Part shown: one piece after another, positions 12,330 through 23,446 of the stretch
How the letters are laid out: each line of letters begins with the position of its first letter
Numbering within the stretch: the stretch's first letter is position 1
Assembly (NCBI RefSeq): GCF_020536995.1
Contig: NC_068366.1
Location: forward strand, 18,623,299 to 18,687,298
Source of the DNA: Dreissena polymorpha
Taxonomy: Eukaryota; Mollusca; Bivalvia; Myida; Dreissenidae
Direction of reading: 5' to 3'
Length of the DNA: 64,000 nt
Program-made: the position numbers and the translations under genes
The notes under the pieces: model-generated
The model's input: the letters and a program-made list of their open reading frames with translations, nothing else
The model's database searches: none
Told to the model about the DNA's origin: nothing

Positions 12330-13530
12330 GGATCCAACCACTTTAACTTGTAATAACGTACTGAGTGCATGCAGCGTAATTTAAATCGTGTTTGGGCAGA
12401 AAAGTTGCAACCTCCGCGCAGAGATAAATTATGAAAATTTTAACTGATAGGGGAAGTAACCACTGAGATGAGTTTGAAATATGTTATATTAGAACAGAGT
12501 GGTGTCCCCAAATTTGCAACATCAAATACAGTGAGGACAGTGATATTAACTTTATTATTTAGACATTTTACACTTGCTTAGTATGCCCCCGCCTTAAAAC
12601 GTGAACATTTGATTCCGCCCCCACCACCAAGGAACCTCACCTAAGACTCGTTTTCATGAGTCCGTTCGCGTGTTCTTATCTGTAAACGTATCCGAAATTA
12701 ACATATTCGAATCAAGTTCCTTAGTCCAAGATTTCCCGACATCATAAAAGCTGCTATTTTCTTGCAACAAGGCCGACAATTGTGTCCCTGTCAGAATGAG
12801 AGATCGATGCTTTTTTCCTTGTTATAATGACTCGGTTATGAGTATGTCCATGTAATGTGTTGTTGACGAGTGTGACCATGTCGTGCATTAAATAATACAC
12901 TTGCAAATTTAAATTAAACCTTTTATTCGGATCTATTGAGAACATTTTTGCACTAAAAACACTAATAGATATAAATATAATTACATTAAAATTCGCTTTA
13001 TTAAAATAAACGCCTAAAGATAATGACTAATTTACAATATATGCAATTGATTTATAATTGGTTGTTTTGAAGTAAATGGACGCTTTTAGATAATAAATAA
13101 TGTAAAATAACATGAATTCCGCAAAATAAAGCTAGCAGTTGCTTTAATAAATTAATTAACTAAATTACCGGTTCTACCCTAGAGGGAATCAACCATATAA
13201 ACGCTGCAATACGCGTCTCGCTGTTAACTATGCCACAGTTTAAACACAAAAGCTGCAAAACAAAAGAATCTTTTTGGCGAGTGTATCAAAACAGTTTAAA
13301 CATGATTTAGTACAATAAAGCAATATAATTGAATGTCTGATTAGCACGCTGATCTCGGTAGATATTTAAACACGGATATTCGACATTCAAATCAGTACTG
13401 TTTAAACGTAAAATAATTACAAAACATTAACACATTACACATAATAATTGGTGGATAAATCAGACCAGCGGAAGCAGCGACACAAGTGGTAGCAGCTGCA
13501 CCATCAACAGTTGCAGTACTAAGTAGTTTG
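12330..13530. other. No gene seen
   Basis: AT-rich DNA with only short frames on both strands. No repeat copy that I can match elsewhere in the window. Confidence 0.5.
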
Positions 13531-13534
13531 GGAA

Positions 13535-13905
13535 GTTTAAATCTATTAATTTAAACTCGATTGCACCGATAGCCTTAGTATATTTAAAACGATTACGAGT
13601 AGAACCATTACTTAGTGTATTGGGGGCGGGGGGCGATCTAAAGAACGATTACTCAATGGGGATCGATCCCGTGACCTCCCGGTAGCTATGCGGACACTAT
13701 ATCCACTACCGATCCCATGACCACCCGGTAGCTATGCGGACACTATATCCACTACCGATCCCGTGACCTCCCGGTAGCTATGCGGACACTATATCCAATT
13801 CCGATCCCGTGACCTCCCGGTAGCTATGCGGACACTATATCCACTACCGATCCCGTGACCTCCCGGTAGCTATGCGGACACTATATCCGCTTCACCTCGG
13901 CGACC
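13535..13905 (-). mobile_element. tRNA-derived SINE with tandemly amplified head
   Basis: On the minus strand this matches the SINE at 17445-17625: a tRNA-like AGTGGATAT start, an ACCGGGAGGTCACGGGATCG B-box-type region, a CTTTAGATC segment and a TCGATTGCA-TTTAAA tail section. The tRNA-like head is present as five tandem 46-bp units starting at 13665, 13711, 13757, 13803 and 13849. A GGGGGCGGGGGG run interrupts the middle. See the finding on promoter amplification. Confidence 0.65.
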
Positions 13906-13956
13906 TTTTTAAATAGCATTTGCAGTATGCTACTTTACAGACAATGTGAGATTACT

Positions 13957-14095
13957 TAACCCTTTCCCGTTGAGGAGCAAGCGAAAATGTTTATAAGCAA
14001 CCGGCATAAAACCAGAACAGCCAGCGAGTAACTCAGTCTGTTCAGGCCTCATACTGTTTGCTGCTTATCAGTACATTATGGTAGGAAATGAAAAC
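13957..14095. repeat. Short interspersed repeat, family 3
   Basis: TTAACCCTTTCCCG at the left, CAGCGAGTAACTCAGTCTG inside, and AAAACCTTTAA at the right. Inverted relative of 4772-4902. It abuts the next repeat. Confidence 0.55.
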
Positions 14096-14311
14096 CTTTA
14101 ACTTATTCAGTGCTGGAACCGAATTTTGAAGGCCTTTGCAAACAGTTTGCATCCAGATGAGACGCCACAGAACGTGGCGTCTCATCAGGATCCAAACTGT
14201 TTGCTATTCTGATAGTATTCTTTGGAAAAAAAATCGAAGTAAATGCTAATTTTAGAAATTCAGCAGACAACAATTAACCAGACGACAAATTTCCCAGCAT
14301 GCAAAGGGTTA
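14096..14311. repeat. Short inverted-repeat element, distant relative of family 2
   Basis: Central hairpin GAGACGCCACAGAACGTGGC between AAACAGTTTG and CAAACTGTTTG arms; ends in AAAGGGTTAA. The GACGCC hairpin and TTAA-type ends recall family 2. Noncoding. Confidence 0.5.
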
Positions 14312-14472
14312 AAACTTGAATATAGTCATAAATGCCTGAAATTTAATTTGAATGAGAAAGAGAGACTGCGTGAAGGGAGAAGAAAATGACAGCGAAACAT
14401 TATATAAACAGCGTTGGTTACTTTTTGTATTAGTATACTTTAGTAGAAACTTTAAACGTTGAACTCAAAACT

Positions 14473-14700
14473 GCGACATAAGTAATAACTCTAAACGCAC
14501 CACTAGTATTAATTGCTGTGGTTGTAGCTGTACGGTAAGTCTTTAAAGCGACATAAGTAATAACTCTAAACGCACCACTAGTATTAATTGCCGTGGTTGT
14601 ATCTGTACGGTAAGTCTTTAAATGCGACATAAGTAATAACTCTAAACGCACCACTTGTATTTATTGCGGTGGTTGTAGCTGTACGGTAAGTCTTTAACTG
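14473..14700. repeat. Three tandem ~76-bp units
   Basis: Units begin at 14473, 14548 and 14624 with GCGACATAAGTAATAACTC and each ends with TACGGTAAGTCTTTAA, which contains a perfect GTAAGT donor-like site. A minus-strand frame runs through part of the array only because the unit happens to lack stops; I do not call it a gene. Confidence 0.8.
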
Positions 14701-17444
14701 CGAATATATGGCGTCCCTCCTTTAAGCTCGCTCGGCTCGGGTATGGCTGGACGTGTATATTCACACATCAATACCGATGACTAGTTGTATATAGTCCAAT
14801 GTATGAATACCATTGTTGGATTAACGTGATTACCGAGAACAATGGAGTTTTATGTTTAGTGAAACAGAGAGTCTAATAAAATATTAAAACCAGACATCGG
14901 AGTATAAATCTTATTCAGTATTGTTTCGACGAGTCGGAATGAACTTACATGTAATCCTTTTCGCCATGTGAAGGTATGAAATGACGCGATATTGTGGGAT
15001 TATTTGAGGATTTCTTTTCGCACGATGCATGTCTCCAAGGAAAGAATCGAGGAATAATATCAGGTAATGTTTTAAAGGTTAGATGTACAGTAATTACAGC
15101 TTTTCCTCGTTTTTTCTTGTCGACTTTTATGATGAATAACGTGTAAACGAATGCGGCGATGATTTCTAATGAAATTCAACAAATAAAACGTAGTTTTCAG
15201 ATTCCAGATACGAATATCCGAAAAACCAATTCACTGTAAGACCTTTTATATTTTTCATAATTTTAAGTGATTTTTAGAAAGTTACAGATAGATCAAACCT
15301 ACGAAAAAAAATGCTTAAAAGACGTGTTACGCCAGAACTAGACATGTGTCCTTCGTACAAGGATCCCCTCTCATTCCAATTTTGTCTCAAAACTACACTT
15401 ATGTCGAAAAAGGAATGAACCAAGATGTAAACTTCACGTGATGGTTAATGAATATGTATGAAGTTTCATGGCACTGGTGGCAATACTATTTCAGTAAATC
15501 GCGACTCACATTATATTTTTACTTAAAAGACCCATAAATGCAAGAGAAAAAGCGAACGCAAACATGGAGGAGTACAATTAAGTTACCATGGTAGTTAATA
15601 CGTTTGTTGTTGTCACTGTAGCGGCAATACGTTTTGATCTATTCGCGACACAAACATGTTTAAAACATGCTGTTTGCAAAAAATCCAAACTTTCTGCTGC
15701 ATAAAAGAATCTTAACCACAATATGTATGTGCTCACACTGTTAAATTTTGTTTTCTTTTTAATTTCAGCCCTCTTATTTCAAGACTATGAATTACGCGCG
15801 ACACAACTTAACCATTTAAATAAAAATTATAAAAGAGCCAAAACTCCGGTTATGTTCAAAGCTACGCACCAAATAAGAAGTTTGTATGCTGGTTAATATC
15901 GAACAAACATTCGACGCACGGACAGACGGACAAGGTAAAATCGATATGCCTCTTTTTCCTCTTAAAGTGGGGTGGAGACCACGTAACAAAATGAAAGTCG
16001 AATGAGACTAACTTCGTAAAAATATGCATGATAGAGTAACCGACGTTATGTAGTTTTTGTGACAGATGATAGCTGATATACTTTACTTTTGTAAACCGCG
16101 CCGGCTAGTAACGTAGGACCGGCGTAACGTGTATGGGAACGGGTAAAGAAAAACTTCCTACAGTAATACGCACCGAACCTCTGACTCAAATAAGGCAGTT
16201 GTCATAAGAATGTGGCATAAGAATGTGCACCTAGTACTAGTAAATTGTTGAACCCATGTTTACTGACCTCAGTGAAATGACTACATTTAATATTGTTGAA
16301 AAAAATATCGAACCAAATAAATCAACTTAACTACTGTTTTGCATTCCATGGAACCGAGGTAAAGCGTGTATTGCATGTAAAACGTACAGGTCTGGTCATC
16401 AAGGAGTCATATAATCTTGGAAGGAAAATTTAACTTTCGAGGCTCAGTTGGGTCCTAATTGCCTTCCTGCCAGGCACCCAGATTATCGGATGGAGTGAGT
16501 TTATTCATTCCTAAAATGTCTCATACGTCATAACTGACTGGCCCTTAATCCACAGGGTTACACTATACTTAGCTCTTTACTTGAGTTCGATCCTGTTATA
16601 TTTAGTGCTGCATCTATTAGTATGTAAGGACCGATAACAAATTATCGATCATTAAGTTAAGGGGTTGGATATGAATCGTGTTTTATCTTCAAGGGTTCGT
16701 TCTTTTGCGTATCCATAGGATGTGAATTGGAATAGAGTAAAGACCATGTTTTAATATGTATTGTATAATAATGCTATATGTCACAAGTGTGTGTCTAAAC
16801 GTGTGTGCCTTATAGAATTGTTTCAGCTCTTATACACTGTGCTTTTTCACAATGTTTATTGTGCTCACAAAATGCACTATACAAAGAATATAATATAGTT
16901 TACATGTTAGCGAAAAGATAAACTAACATCACAGAAACTGTTAGTAAGCAGCGTACGGTTGGAGCACATACATAGAAAGTATAGAAGGTATATAAGGTAT
17001 ATGCACTACACCGCCATTATTGAGACACAGTAAGGTCCTTTCCCTTAAAAGATGTCTTTGAACTTATGTTAACGTATGTAGCGAATTTTATTCTACCTTA
17101 TGTTAGTTTAATACTCGCAAGTTTGTGACATGCATTTGTTTATGTTTATGACGGGTCATGATAATTTTTGAACAGAAACGTCGTCAAAATAAATCGTCAT
17201 TTTGTTAAAAGTAACGTGACCTAACGCAAACTGTGTGTGTATTACTTGAAATATAGCGATATTTATCTTAGATGCACACTGGAAATGCAGCACTAGGGAA
17301 CCCTGTGGCAACTTCTACAACTAGTATACTGCATGTTCTACCTGCTACTACCATCATCACTCCTTCTCTTTCTTGTCGTCCCTTTTGGCGTCTTTGTCAT
17401 TCTCTTTCCAATCCTCCTTTACCACCATCATCAGCATAAGTATC
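14701..17444. other. No gene seen (2.7 kb)
   Basis: Neither strand has a frame of note. Sequence is AT-rich with scattered CpG. I could match no part of it to other repeats in the window. Confidence 0.55.
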
Positions 17445-17625
17445 GCCATAGATTAGTGGATATGGTTTTCGCTTTGTGACCGGGAGGTAACGGGTTCGAT
17501 CCTCACTGTGGAGAGTTCTTTAAATCTCCAACAAAGACACCAAGTACTTGTCTTTCCCAGAAAACGGACTCAAGAGCGTTTCAAAAGGCCTTAGACTTTC
17601 GATGCAATCGAGCTAAAAATAAAAA
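17445..17625 (+). mobile_element. tRNA-derived SINE
   Basis: A tRNA-like 5' head (AGTGGATATGGTTTTCGC) is followed by a textbook B box, GGGTTCGATCC, at about 17492-17502. Next come a GAGAGTTCTTTAAATC body and a tail with TCGATGCAATCGAGC. It is the full-head counterpart of the amplified minus-strand copy at 13535-13905. Confidence 0.65.
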
Positions 17626-19020
17626 TATTTAAACCAAGCCACAAAACTAGTTTGATTGACGAAGGACTTACTCATCAGCAACCCATGGCATACATAATTT
17701 TTTTCCGTCCATGTCACTGTCTGTCTGACTAAATGCTTTAAACAAATACCTCAAGCATAAAGAACATGAAACTTAAACATAGTATATAAGTTCATATCAA
17801 GACGGTTTTGTTTATAGCCATATGTGTTAAAACACGAGATTTATCAATTCAGCTCATGGCCTTTGATCGAACAAAACATCGATCAACCATAGAAGATGTA
17901 CTGATAGCGCCGCATTTTAATGAATATTAATCCAACTTATATTTGGCTTCACAATGCCGTTATTAACACAATACGGCGTGTACATTTTCTTCACACTGGT
18001 TAACTGAATTAACAGATTAAACGATAAGCCGATTTTATTTCTGGTGCTGTACTAAATAGATTTTTTTCTTATTACATATTTCATTAATTTATTCATTGGC
18101 CATGTAGACGTAGTATAAGAATTGCCAGCTTTAAAAATGGTTTTCGGATCCATTAAAAAAAAATCTTTTGTTTTTGAAACCCGATTTTTTTCTTCCCTGA
18201 CCTTTTTCTCTGAGTTCGTTTTATGGCGCCCTTATTCTTAACAAAGAAACGTTCCTACGATCTTATTAAAGCCATATTTAAACCTGGTAACTATAAAATT
18301 ATATTATCTTCAAACAGTCGAAACGTTGTTTTCTGCCTATATGTTTAATAAAATCAGTGCATTTGCGTTGTTATGTATGTTATTTATAATTCCACTACCG
18401 AAAACGCCGAGATGAAGACGTTTGTTTACATCACATCCGATGAATTAATATTATAAAACTGATTTCAATGATTTACATAATTAGTGTACCGGTATGTACA
18501 AGGTGACGTCCTTAACGAGGTTTTATGATTTTGCAAATGATTTGTGGAAGCGTTTCATGCAGACGTTGGAAAAAATGAAAATATAGTACTTCCCATAATG
18601 CATACAACCAACTCGTGTAACCGTTTTCTCCGTCCGGTCATTTGGCGCATGGCCAAAACAACACGAACATGTTTTAGCAATATAACAGACGCAACCAGTC
18701 CCAGCTGAATTTGTGAGCAGATCCTAAATTCAAACTTAGACAAATATCGTTTGCTAAAATTATTTTAATATCATCCTTATCAACCCTTATCCAAGAAAAA
18801 AAAATAACGCGATACGTTATAAAAAATATAAGATTTTTAAGTAACTATACAGGCAAGCATGTTCAAGTGCATATATTCATATAAAAAATGGCATTTTGTT
18901 GTTGATTGGGTTGTCTTTTTAGTAGGAAATGTCTTTGTTTTTGTGTGACCACTAGCGAGTAATGTACAGTCAGTTGTGGCTTGTGATACACGTTTACTCA
19001 TTAGCATATGTACCCCTGAC
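17626..19020. other. No gene seen
   Basis: AT-rich stretch upstream of the orphan gene. No exon-like frame. The last few hundred bases may hold regulatory sites, but none is identifiable by eye beyond the TATA box listed separately. Confidence 0.5.
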
Positions 19021-19028
19021 TCCTATCC

Positions 19029-19037
19029 TATATAAAG
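19029..19037 (+). promoter_or_regulatory. TATA box of the orphan gene
   Basis: TATATAAAG stands about 30 bp before GC-richer sequence that leads into the 19206 gene without an intervening splice signal. The start site would fall near 19060-19065. The match is strong for a consensus TATA box, but transcription is inferred. Confidence 0.55.
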
Positions 19038-19176
19038 GCCGTTCGACAGGTAAATCAAGGCGACAATTAATATAACTAGCGGTTTGGGGCCATCCTTTCA
19101 TATCAGAACTGGTCCAATGTGAGATGTGAACTATCGACATCCGTCGTTAGTAAAAATTGTTAAAACTGGTGGTTCA

Positions 19177-19206
19177 ATGTGTTTGCTAAAAATTTTGCTC
19201 ACTTAA
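19177..19206 (+). other. Short uORF ending in the TAATG overlap with the main start
   Basis: ATG at 19177 opens nine codons (MCLKILLT-type) and stops with TAA whose last A is the first base of the in-frame ATG at 19206. An earlier ATG near 19118 is followed at once by TGA. The arrangement could allow reinitiation at 19206 or at the stronger-context ATG at 19251. Confidence 0.45.
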
Positions 19207-20669
19207 TGTTTTTCAGTGAAAGTTTCCAAAGACATCAGATACAAAAGAAGATGCCAACTGTTTCGAACATGATGGCGCCAGCTGCGATAAGCACCCTGCA
19301 GGTCCGGGGGGAGGCGGCGCCCAAAGGAATTCTCTCTGCTCTGTCAGCCAACAGTAAGGTCGGTCGGACCCTGGCCACAAGCTCGCTGGATAAATCCTTC
19401 CAGTTTGTGTTGAATAATAACGACCCGGAAAGTGACGTCCATCCGTTGACTAGCGTTAACGGACCGACGGTTCCGGTTCGCAAGATGGAACATTTGTCTC
19501 GCGTACGAACTGCGAACTACGGGATATCCACAATGGATGATAATGGTATAGGAATTGAAGAGCACCATCACACGTTCGTCATAGAGAAGCCGCATTTTGT
19601 CCTGTGTGGACTTCCCGTCGGCTCAAAGGAAATAGACCACCACTTGTACATGAACGAGGCCCGGGTTGGGAATTTCAAAACTTCCGCTCAGGCGCTTTAT
19701 CGGGCACGACGGGAACCGAGGTCCGGAAAGACTATGACGGAGCACTCGTTTTCTATGTCGCCCGACAAGGGACCAATGAATCCCAGTCCGGGGTTACCGG
19801 AAGCTGAAGGCGAGATAACGCAGCGGACACAGATTCCGCCAATTCCACCTACCACCCCCGTGAATAATTCCCAACTTCCGGCAATGAAATCAAAATCTGC
19901 GATAAGCCGGCTGTCGTATGAAAGCAAGTTCACCGGCTCAATTCCGGAATCCGATCACCGTTTGTATCAGTCGAATCTTGCAATTAAACATAAAAAGATG
20001 ACGCTCCTCCGGCGAGAGAAATCGAGCGAGAGAATGGATCTGCAGAGGGAACACTCGAGCGTTTCCACGCAATCCATTAAATCCATAGAGACTGTGTCCG
20101 AATCCGTGATCAATAACAATCTTACAGTTACAACGGGCAACGGCGCACGGCTCGTTACAAGTGGCAAGGCACCTTTTAAAACCAACTACAATAATCCGTA
20201 CAGACATACAAAATTCAAAGAGCGACTGTCCCTAAATGGAAACAAACGCATAGAGTTCAAGAGCATTGACAGTTATATGAAATACCAAAAGCAGCATAAC
20301 ATCAATGGAAAACATTTTCTCACACCGCGCGCTGTGCTTCGGATCCCTAAGCCTTGTTCGGATACTTTCTTACTGCAAATGATGCATGACCTGAACCGCC
20401 CAAAGTCCCGAAAGTCAGCTGGGTCGGCTCATAACTCGCTGGAACTCCCGCGACCGCGAGATTTGGAGGATTTTGTGCAAACGAGAACCTCGAGCTCGCT
20501 TAGTAAGGCACAGTCCAATATCGATAAGTTTATGGGAAAGTCAACTAAGGACGAATTAACGGGTAAGTCGATTAAAAGTGCGAAAAGCGCAAAAAGTGCT
20601 ACTGAGACCATTGAAGAAGAAGAGGCAAAAGATGTGGAAAATATTATGGAAGACAAGCTTGAAACCTAA
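19206..20669 (+). CDS. Intronless orphan protein, basic and probably disordered
   Basis: One uninterrupted frame gives 487 aa from the first in-frame ATG (19206) or 472 aa from the ATG at 19251, which has A at -3. I favour 19251 but report the longer frame. No domain is recognised. The N-terminal third has a composed, possibly folded stretch (GIEEHHHTFVIEKPHFVLCG and EIDHHLYMNEARVGNF). The middle is rich in Pro, Ser, Lys and Arg. The C-terminus has SKSAKSAKSAT-like repeats and an acidic tail (ETIEEEEAKDVENIMEDKL). No signal peptide or membrane segment is visible. The coding stretch is clearly richer in G+C than its flanks. TATA box, uORF and an AATAAA at 20863 fit a single-exon gene. A lineage-specific gene or old retrocopy are both possible. 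Confidence 0.75.
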   Translation: MFFSESFQRHQIQKKMPTVSNMMAPAAISTLQVRGEAAPKGILSALSANSKVGRTLATSSLDKSFQFVLNNNDPESDVHPLTSVNGPTVPVRKMEHLSRVRTANYGISTMDDNGIGIEEHHHTFVIEKPHFVLCGLPVGSKEIDHHLYMNEARVGNFKTSAQALYRARREPRSGKTMTEHSFSMSPDKGPMNPSPGLPEAEGEITQRTQIPPIPPTTPVNNSQLPAMKSKSAISRLSYESKFTGSIPESDHRLYQSNLAIKHKKMTLLRREKSSERMDLQREHSSVSTQSIKSIETVSESVINNNLTVTTGNGARLVTSGKAPFKTNYNNPYRHTKFKERLSLNGNKRIEFKSIDSYMKYQKQHNINGKHFLTPRAVLRIPKPCSDTFLLQMMHDLNRPKSRKSAGSAHNSLELPRPRDLEDFVQTRTSSSLSKAQSNIDKFMGKSTKDELTGKSIKSAKSAKSATETIEEEEAKDVENIMEDKLET

Positions 20670-20862
20670 TGTTACATCCGTGTGTGCTAGTCATAGGTAG
20701 GCGATTCACGGGAAACTTGCTTTAACCCCTGTTAATCTGGTTAACTTGTGGTTAGTTACTCAATACACGTATAGCCCGACAACACTTACCGGACATTTAT
20801 TGACTCTATTAGCATGAATAACATTTATTTGGATTCGGCTTGGTTTGTGCGCGTTTTAAACG

Positions 20863-20868
20863 AATAAA
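20863..20868 (+). terminator. Poly(A) signal of the orphan gene
   Basis: AATAAA 194 bp after the stop codon, on the gene's strand. It is a good consensus but sits in AT-rich DNA. Confidence 0.5.
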
Positions 20869-20936
20869 TTGAGATCATAGCATTATACTAAGTGAGATAC
20901 GCTGCTTACGGAAACGTATATATTGATCGTAACATT

Positions 20937-21435
20937 AAAGGGGCCTTTTCACAGATTTTTGAATGTATTTAAGTTTGTTATTAAATTGATAAGTGTAAAA
21001 ATTGAATATAAAAAGCTCAAGTAAAAAATAAGAATAACATTTGTTTTTTAAAAGGAAAAAAGTGACCCTCATGAGGGCTCAAACCACTGAAACCAGGAGT
21101 CCTGGAGTAAAAGTCTACCACTTAGACCACTCGGCTATCCTTGCTCTTACAAAGACGGATGTATTTTATACATAATTATATGCAATCCTTGTAGTTTCAC
21201 AAAATATAACGACAACAGCAAAACTCTCCAAACTATTTAATCGTTTCGCGTTGCAACGCCGTATGATTGTCAGGTTTTTAAATCGTCAAAAGATGCATAT
21301 AATCGCTGTTTTAGAGCATGGTAAATGTTCAGTATTACTGTTTCTTCACAAATATCATAACTAAAAGGAAATTTGCGAATCTGAAACAACTTTTTGAATT
21401 TTTGTCAATTTACCGAAACGTGAAAAGGCCCCTTT
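20937..21435 (-). mobile_element. Inverted-repeat element carrying a tRNA-like SINE core
   Basis: The ends AAAGGGGCCTTTTCAC and GTGAAAAGGCCCCTTT are perfect inverted repeats. Inside, on the minus strand, is a tRNA-like segment (about 21060-21150) with TAGCCGAGTGGTCTA as A box and GGTTTGAGCCC as B box. A second copy, opposite in orientation, is at 41722-42230. Noncoding. Confidence 0.7.
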
Positions 21436-22718
21436 ATTCTAATATATTTATTCATGCAGGTAAGTGGCAGGTAACTGTTGGCGAGCTATATTTGTGTATG
21501 TCTAGTTCATTGATAGACACTGACGGAAACACCACGCATGATTGGAAGATAGCTTTTCATTTAACTTATTGCAATGTTAATTAAAAGGTGTTTGAACGAA
21601 TATCAGATATTTCAATGGTATACAAAGTCTAATTTTTGTTTGAGGACAACTCTATTCTGTAAACTGTAATACGTGTTGTTGAATTATTAATTGTTAAGCT
21701 TTTGGAGACTATTCGCACGGAAAAGTTATATAATTATGCGACAAAGCACAATTCACTAATTACTTTTAATCATTATAAGCTTTACAAATATACCTTATTT
21801 AAAGCGTATTCGTTCTTACAAAGGTATTCAATTCACATGTTTTCATTGTTTGCTAGTCATTTATTCATTAATGAACACATAACAGGTATTTTGCTGTGGC
21901 ATGTGTACCAATATGCATGTGCCCTGTAACGGCGTCATGTGACAGTTTTCACTTAACTTTAAATCGTTCGGAGTTGGCTAAAACAAGAGCACCTTTGGTC
22001 GTTCAATAGATATGGCACTTACCGTTTGACAAAACAACTTATTAATGTAAAATAATGATGTTCATATAATCATCATCGAAGCGAAATATCTATATTGATT
22101 TCTCTATATATTGACGGATTTGTACTTTTCATTTCCAAATACTGAGTCGTCATTTCAATTTTTGAGCACACGATTTATCATGAATTATGTATTTATTATG
22201 TTAAGAAAATGTCGTTTTTTTATTAATAGTATATTCACAGCTCATTTTTTCTTTCCAAATAGTCACAGTGAAAATGTATTCAAGTTTGACAAAAAGATAA
22301 CAAACAACAAATAATATGCTTTAAACGTTCGCATGTGTTAGTATAGTATATATATTCGTGTTCTCCTTATTTCCCACGAATTTGTTTTGATTGTTGGAGG
22401 CAATTATGTTTAAAACATTTATTCATGATGTAATACTTACTCACGGAGCTGCTCAATTGTTATAATTGATTTCATGGATTTTATTAATTTATTATCGATG
22501 TTAGTATACACGATAACGATACCGCATATATGGGTACCTTTATCAAATAACGAATTTTATTTATTTTCTGCTTATTATTTACTGAGATTTGTTACATCAT
22601 CATTTAATATTGTTATATCTTTACTACGTACTGTATTCATAGTAAAACTGGTGAACTACTAACGCGTATTTGGTCGTTAATTCTGAAATGAAATGTAGAA
22701 AATATTTCACCACGAAGT
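21436..22718. other. No gene seen
   Basis: Very AT-rich. Several frames of 60-90 codons exist but have biased Phe, Ile, Tyr and Asn composition expected of AT-rich noncoding DNA. Confidence 0.55.
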
Positions 22719-22937
22719 TTAACACATTTATGCTTAGTGGACTCTCCCATCCTTCTTAATTGGATCAATTTATTTCCAAAATAAGGGATGTCTAGTATAT
22801 TTATTTCTATATTTAGACTATTTCTTACAGAAATTCATTTAAGCAAACAGCGCAGACCCAGATTATGCGGCGTCTCATCTGGGTCTACGCTGTTTGTCAA
22901 GACCTATTTTCTAGACGCTAGGCATAAATAGGGTTAA
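22719..22937. mobile_element. Miniature inverted-repeat element, family 2
   Basis: TTTAACACATTTATGC to GGCATAAATAGGGTTAA, with TCATCTGGGTCTACGCTG. Same family as 11620-11848. The central hairpin is shortened. About 500 bp without features follow before the sorbitol dehydrogenase stop codon. Confidence 0.75.
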
Positions 22938-23446
22938 CTCTTTGAGAGGAATCGTAGCTGTAACGAGTGCATATCTAATCTTCCATAAGGCTGCACGGTA
23001 AGTTGTTGACGGAGGACATTGCATGCCGGAACAACCTCCGTGTAGATTTTTTAATGTTTGCGATCCAACTATATACTCGTATCAAATCTCTGTCGCCATA
23101 AAACATTACGTGATGGTGGTCGATTCAAATGTTATTGTATATTTATACATAATTTTAATTTGTTGTTTTATGTTTTCTTTCACAAGTTTGAAAAAACATG
23201 TATTAAAAACCAATTTTTATTATATTATAAAACCGATATTCCTTCTAAATCTTAAAGGATGTTACACAATCTCCCTATCAGTCCACGCCGCCAAAGTGTA
23301 ATATAGGAAAAAAAGTGTAACTTGAATCAATTACAAAAATTATGATCAATTATGTTATAGTGTCTTTAACACATCCACAAAATATTGTGAGTTTGTATAA
23401 CGCTGCGGTGCCGACAAACGCAGTCGTCCAGTCTCTATATCCGGGA

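Noticed and set aside
13665-13891. 46-bp direct repeats resembling a satellite or CRISPR array
   Set aside because: No spacers exist, and the unit matches the head of a tRNA-derived SINE found at 17445-17625.
21060-21150. tRNA-like segment as a functional tRNA gene
   Set aside because: The A and B boxes are recognisable but no complete cloverleaf or anticodon arm could be drawn, and it sits within a repeated element.
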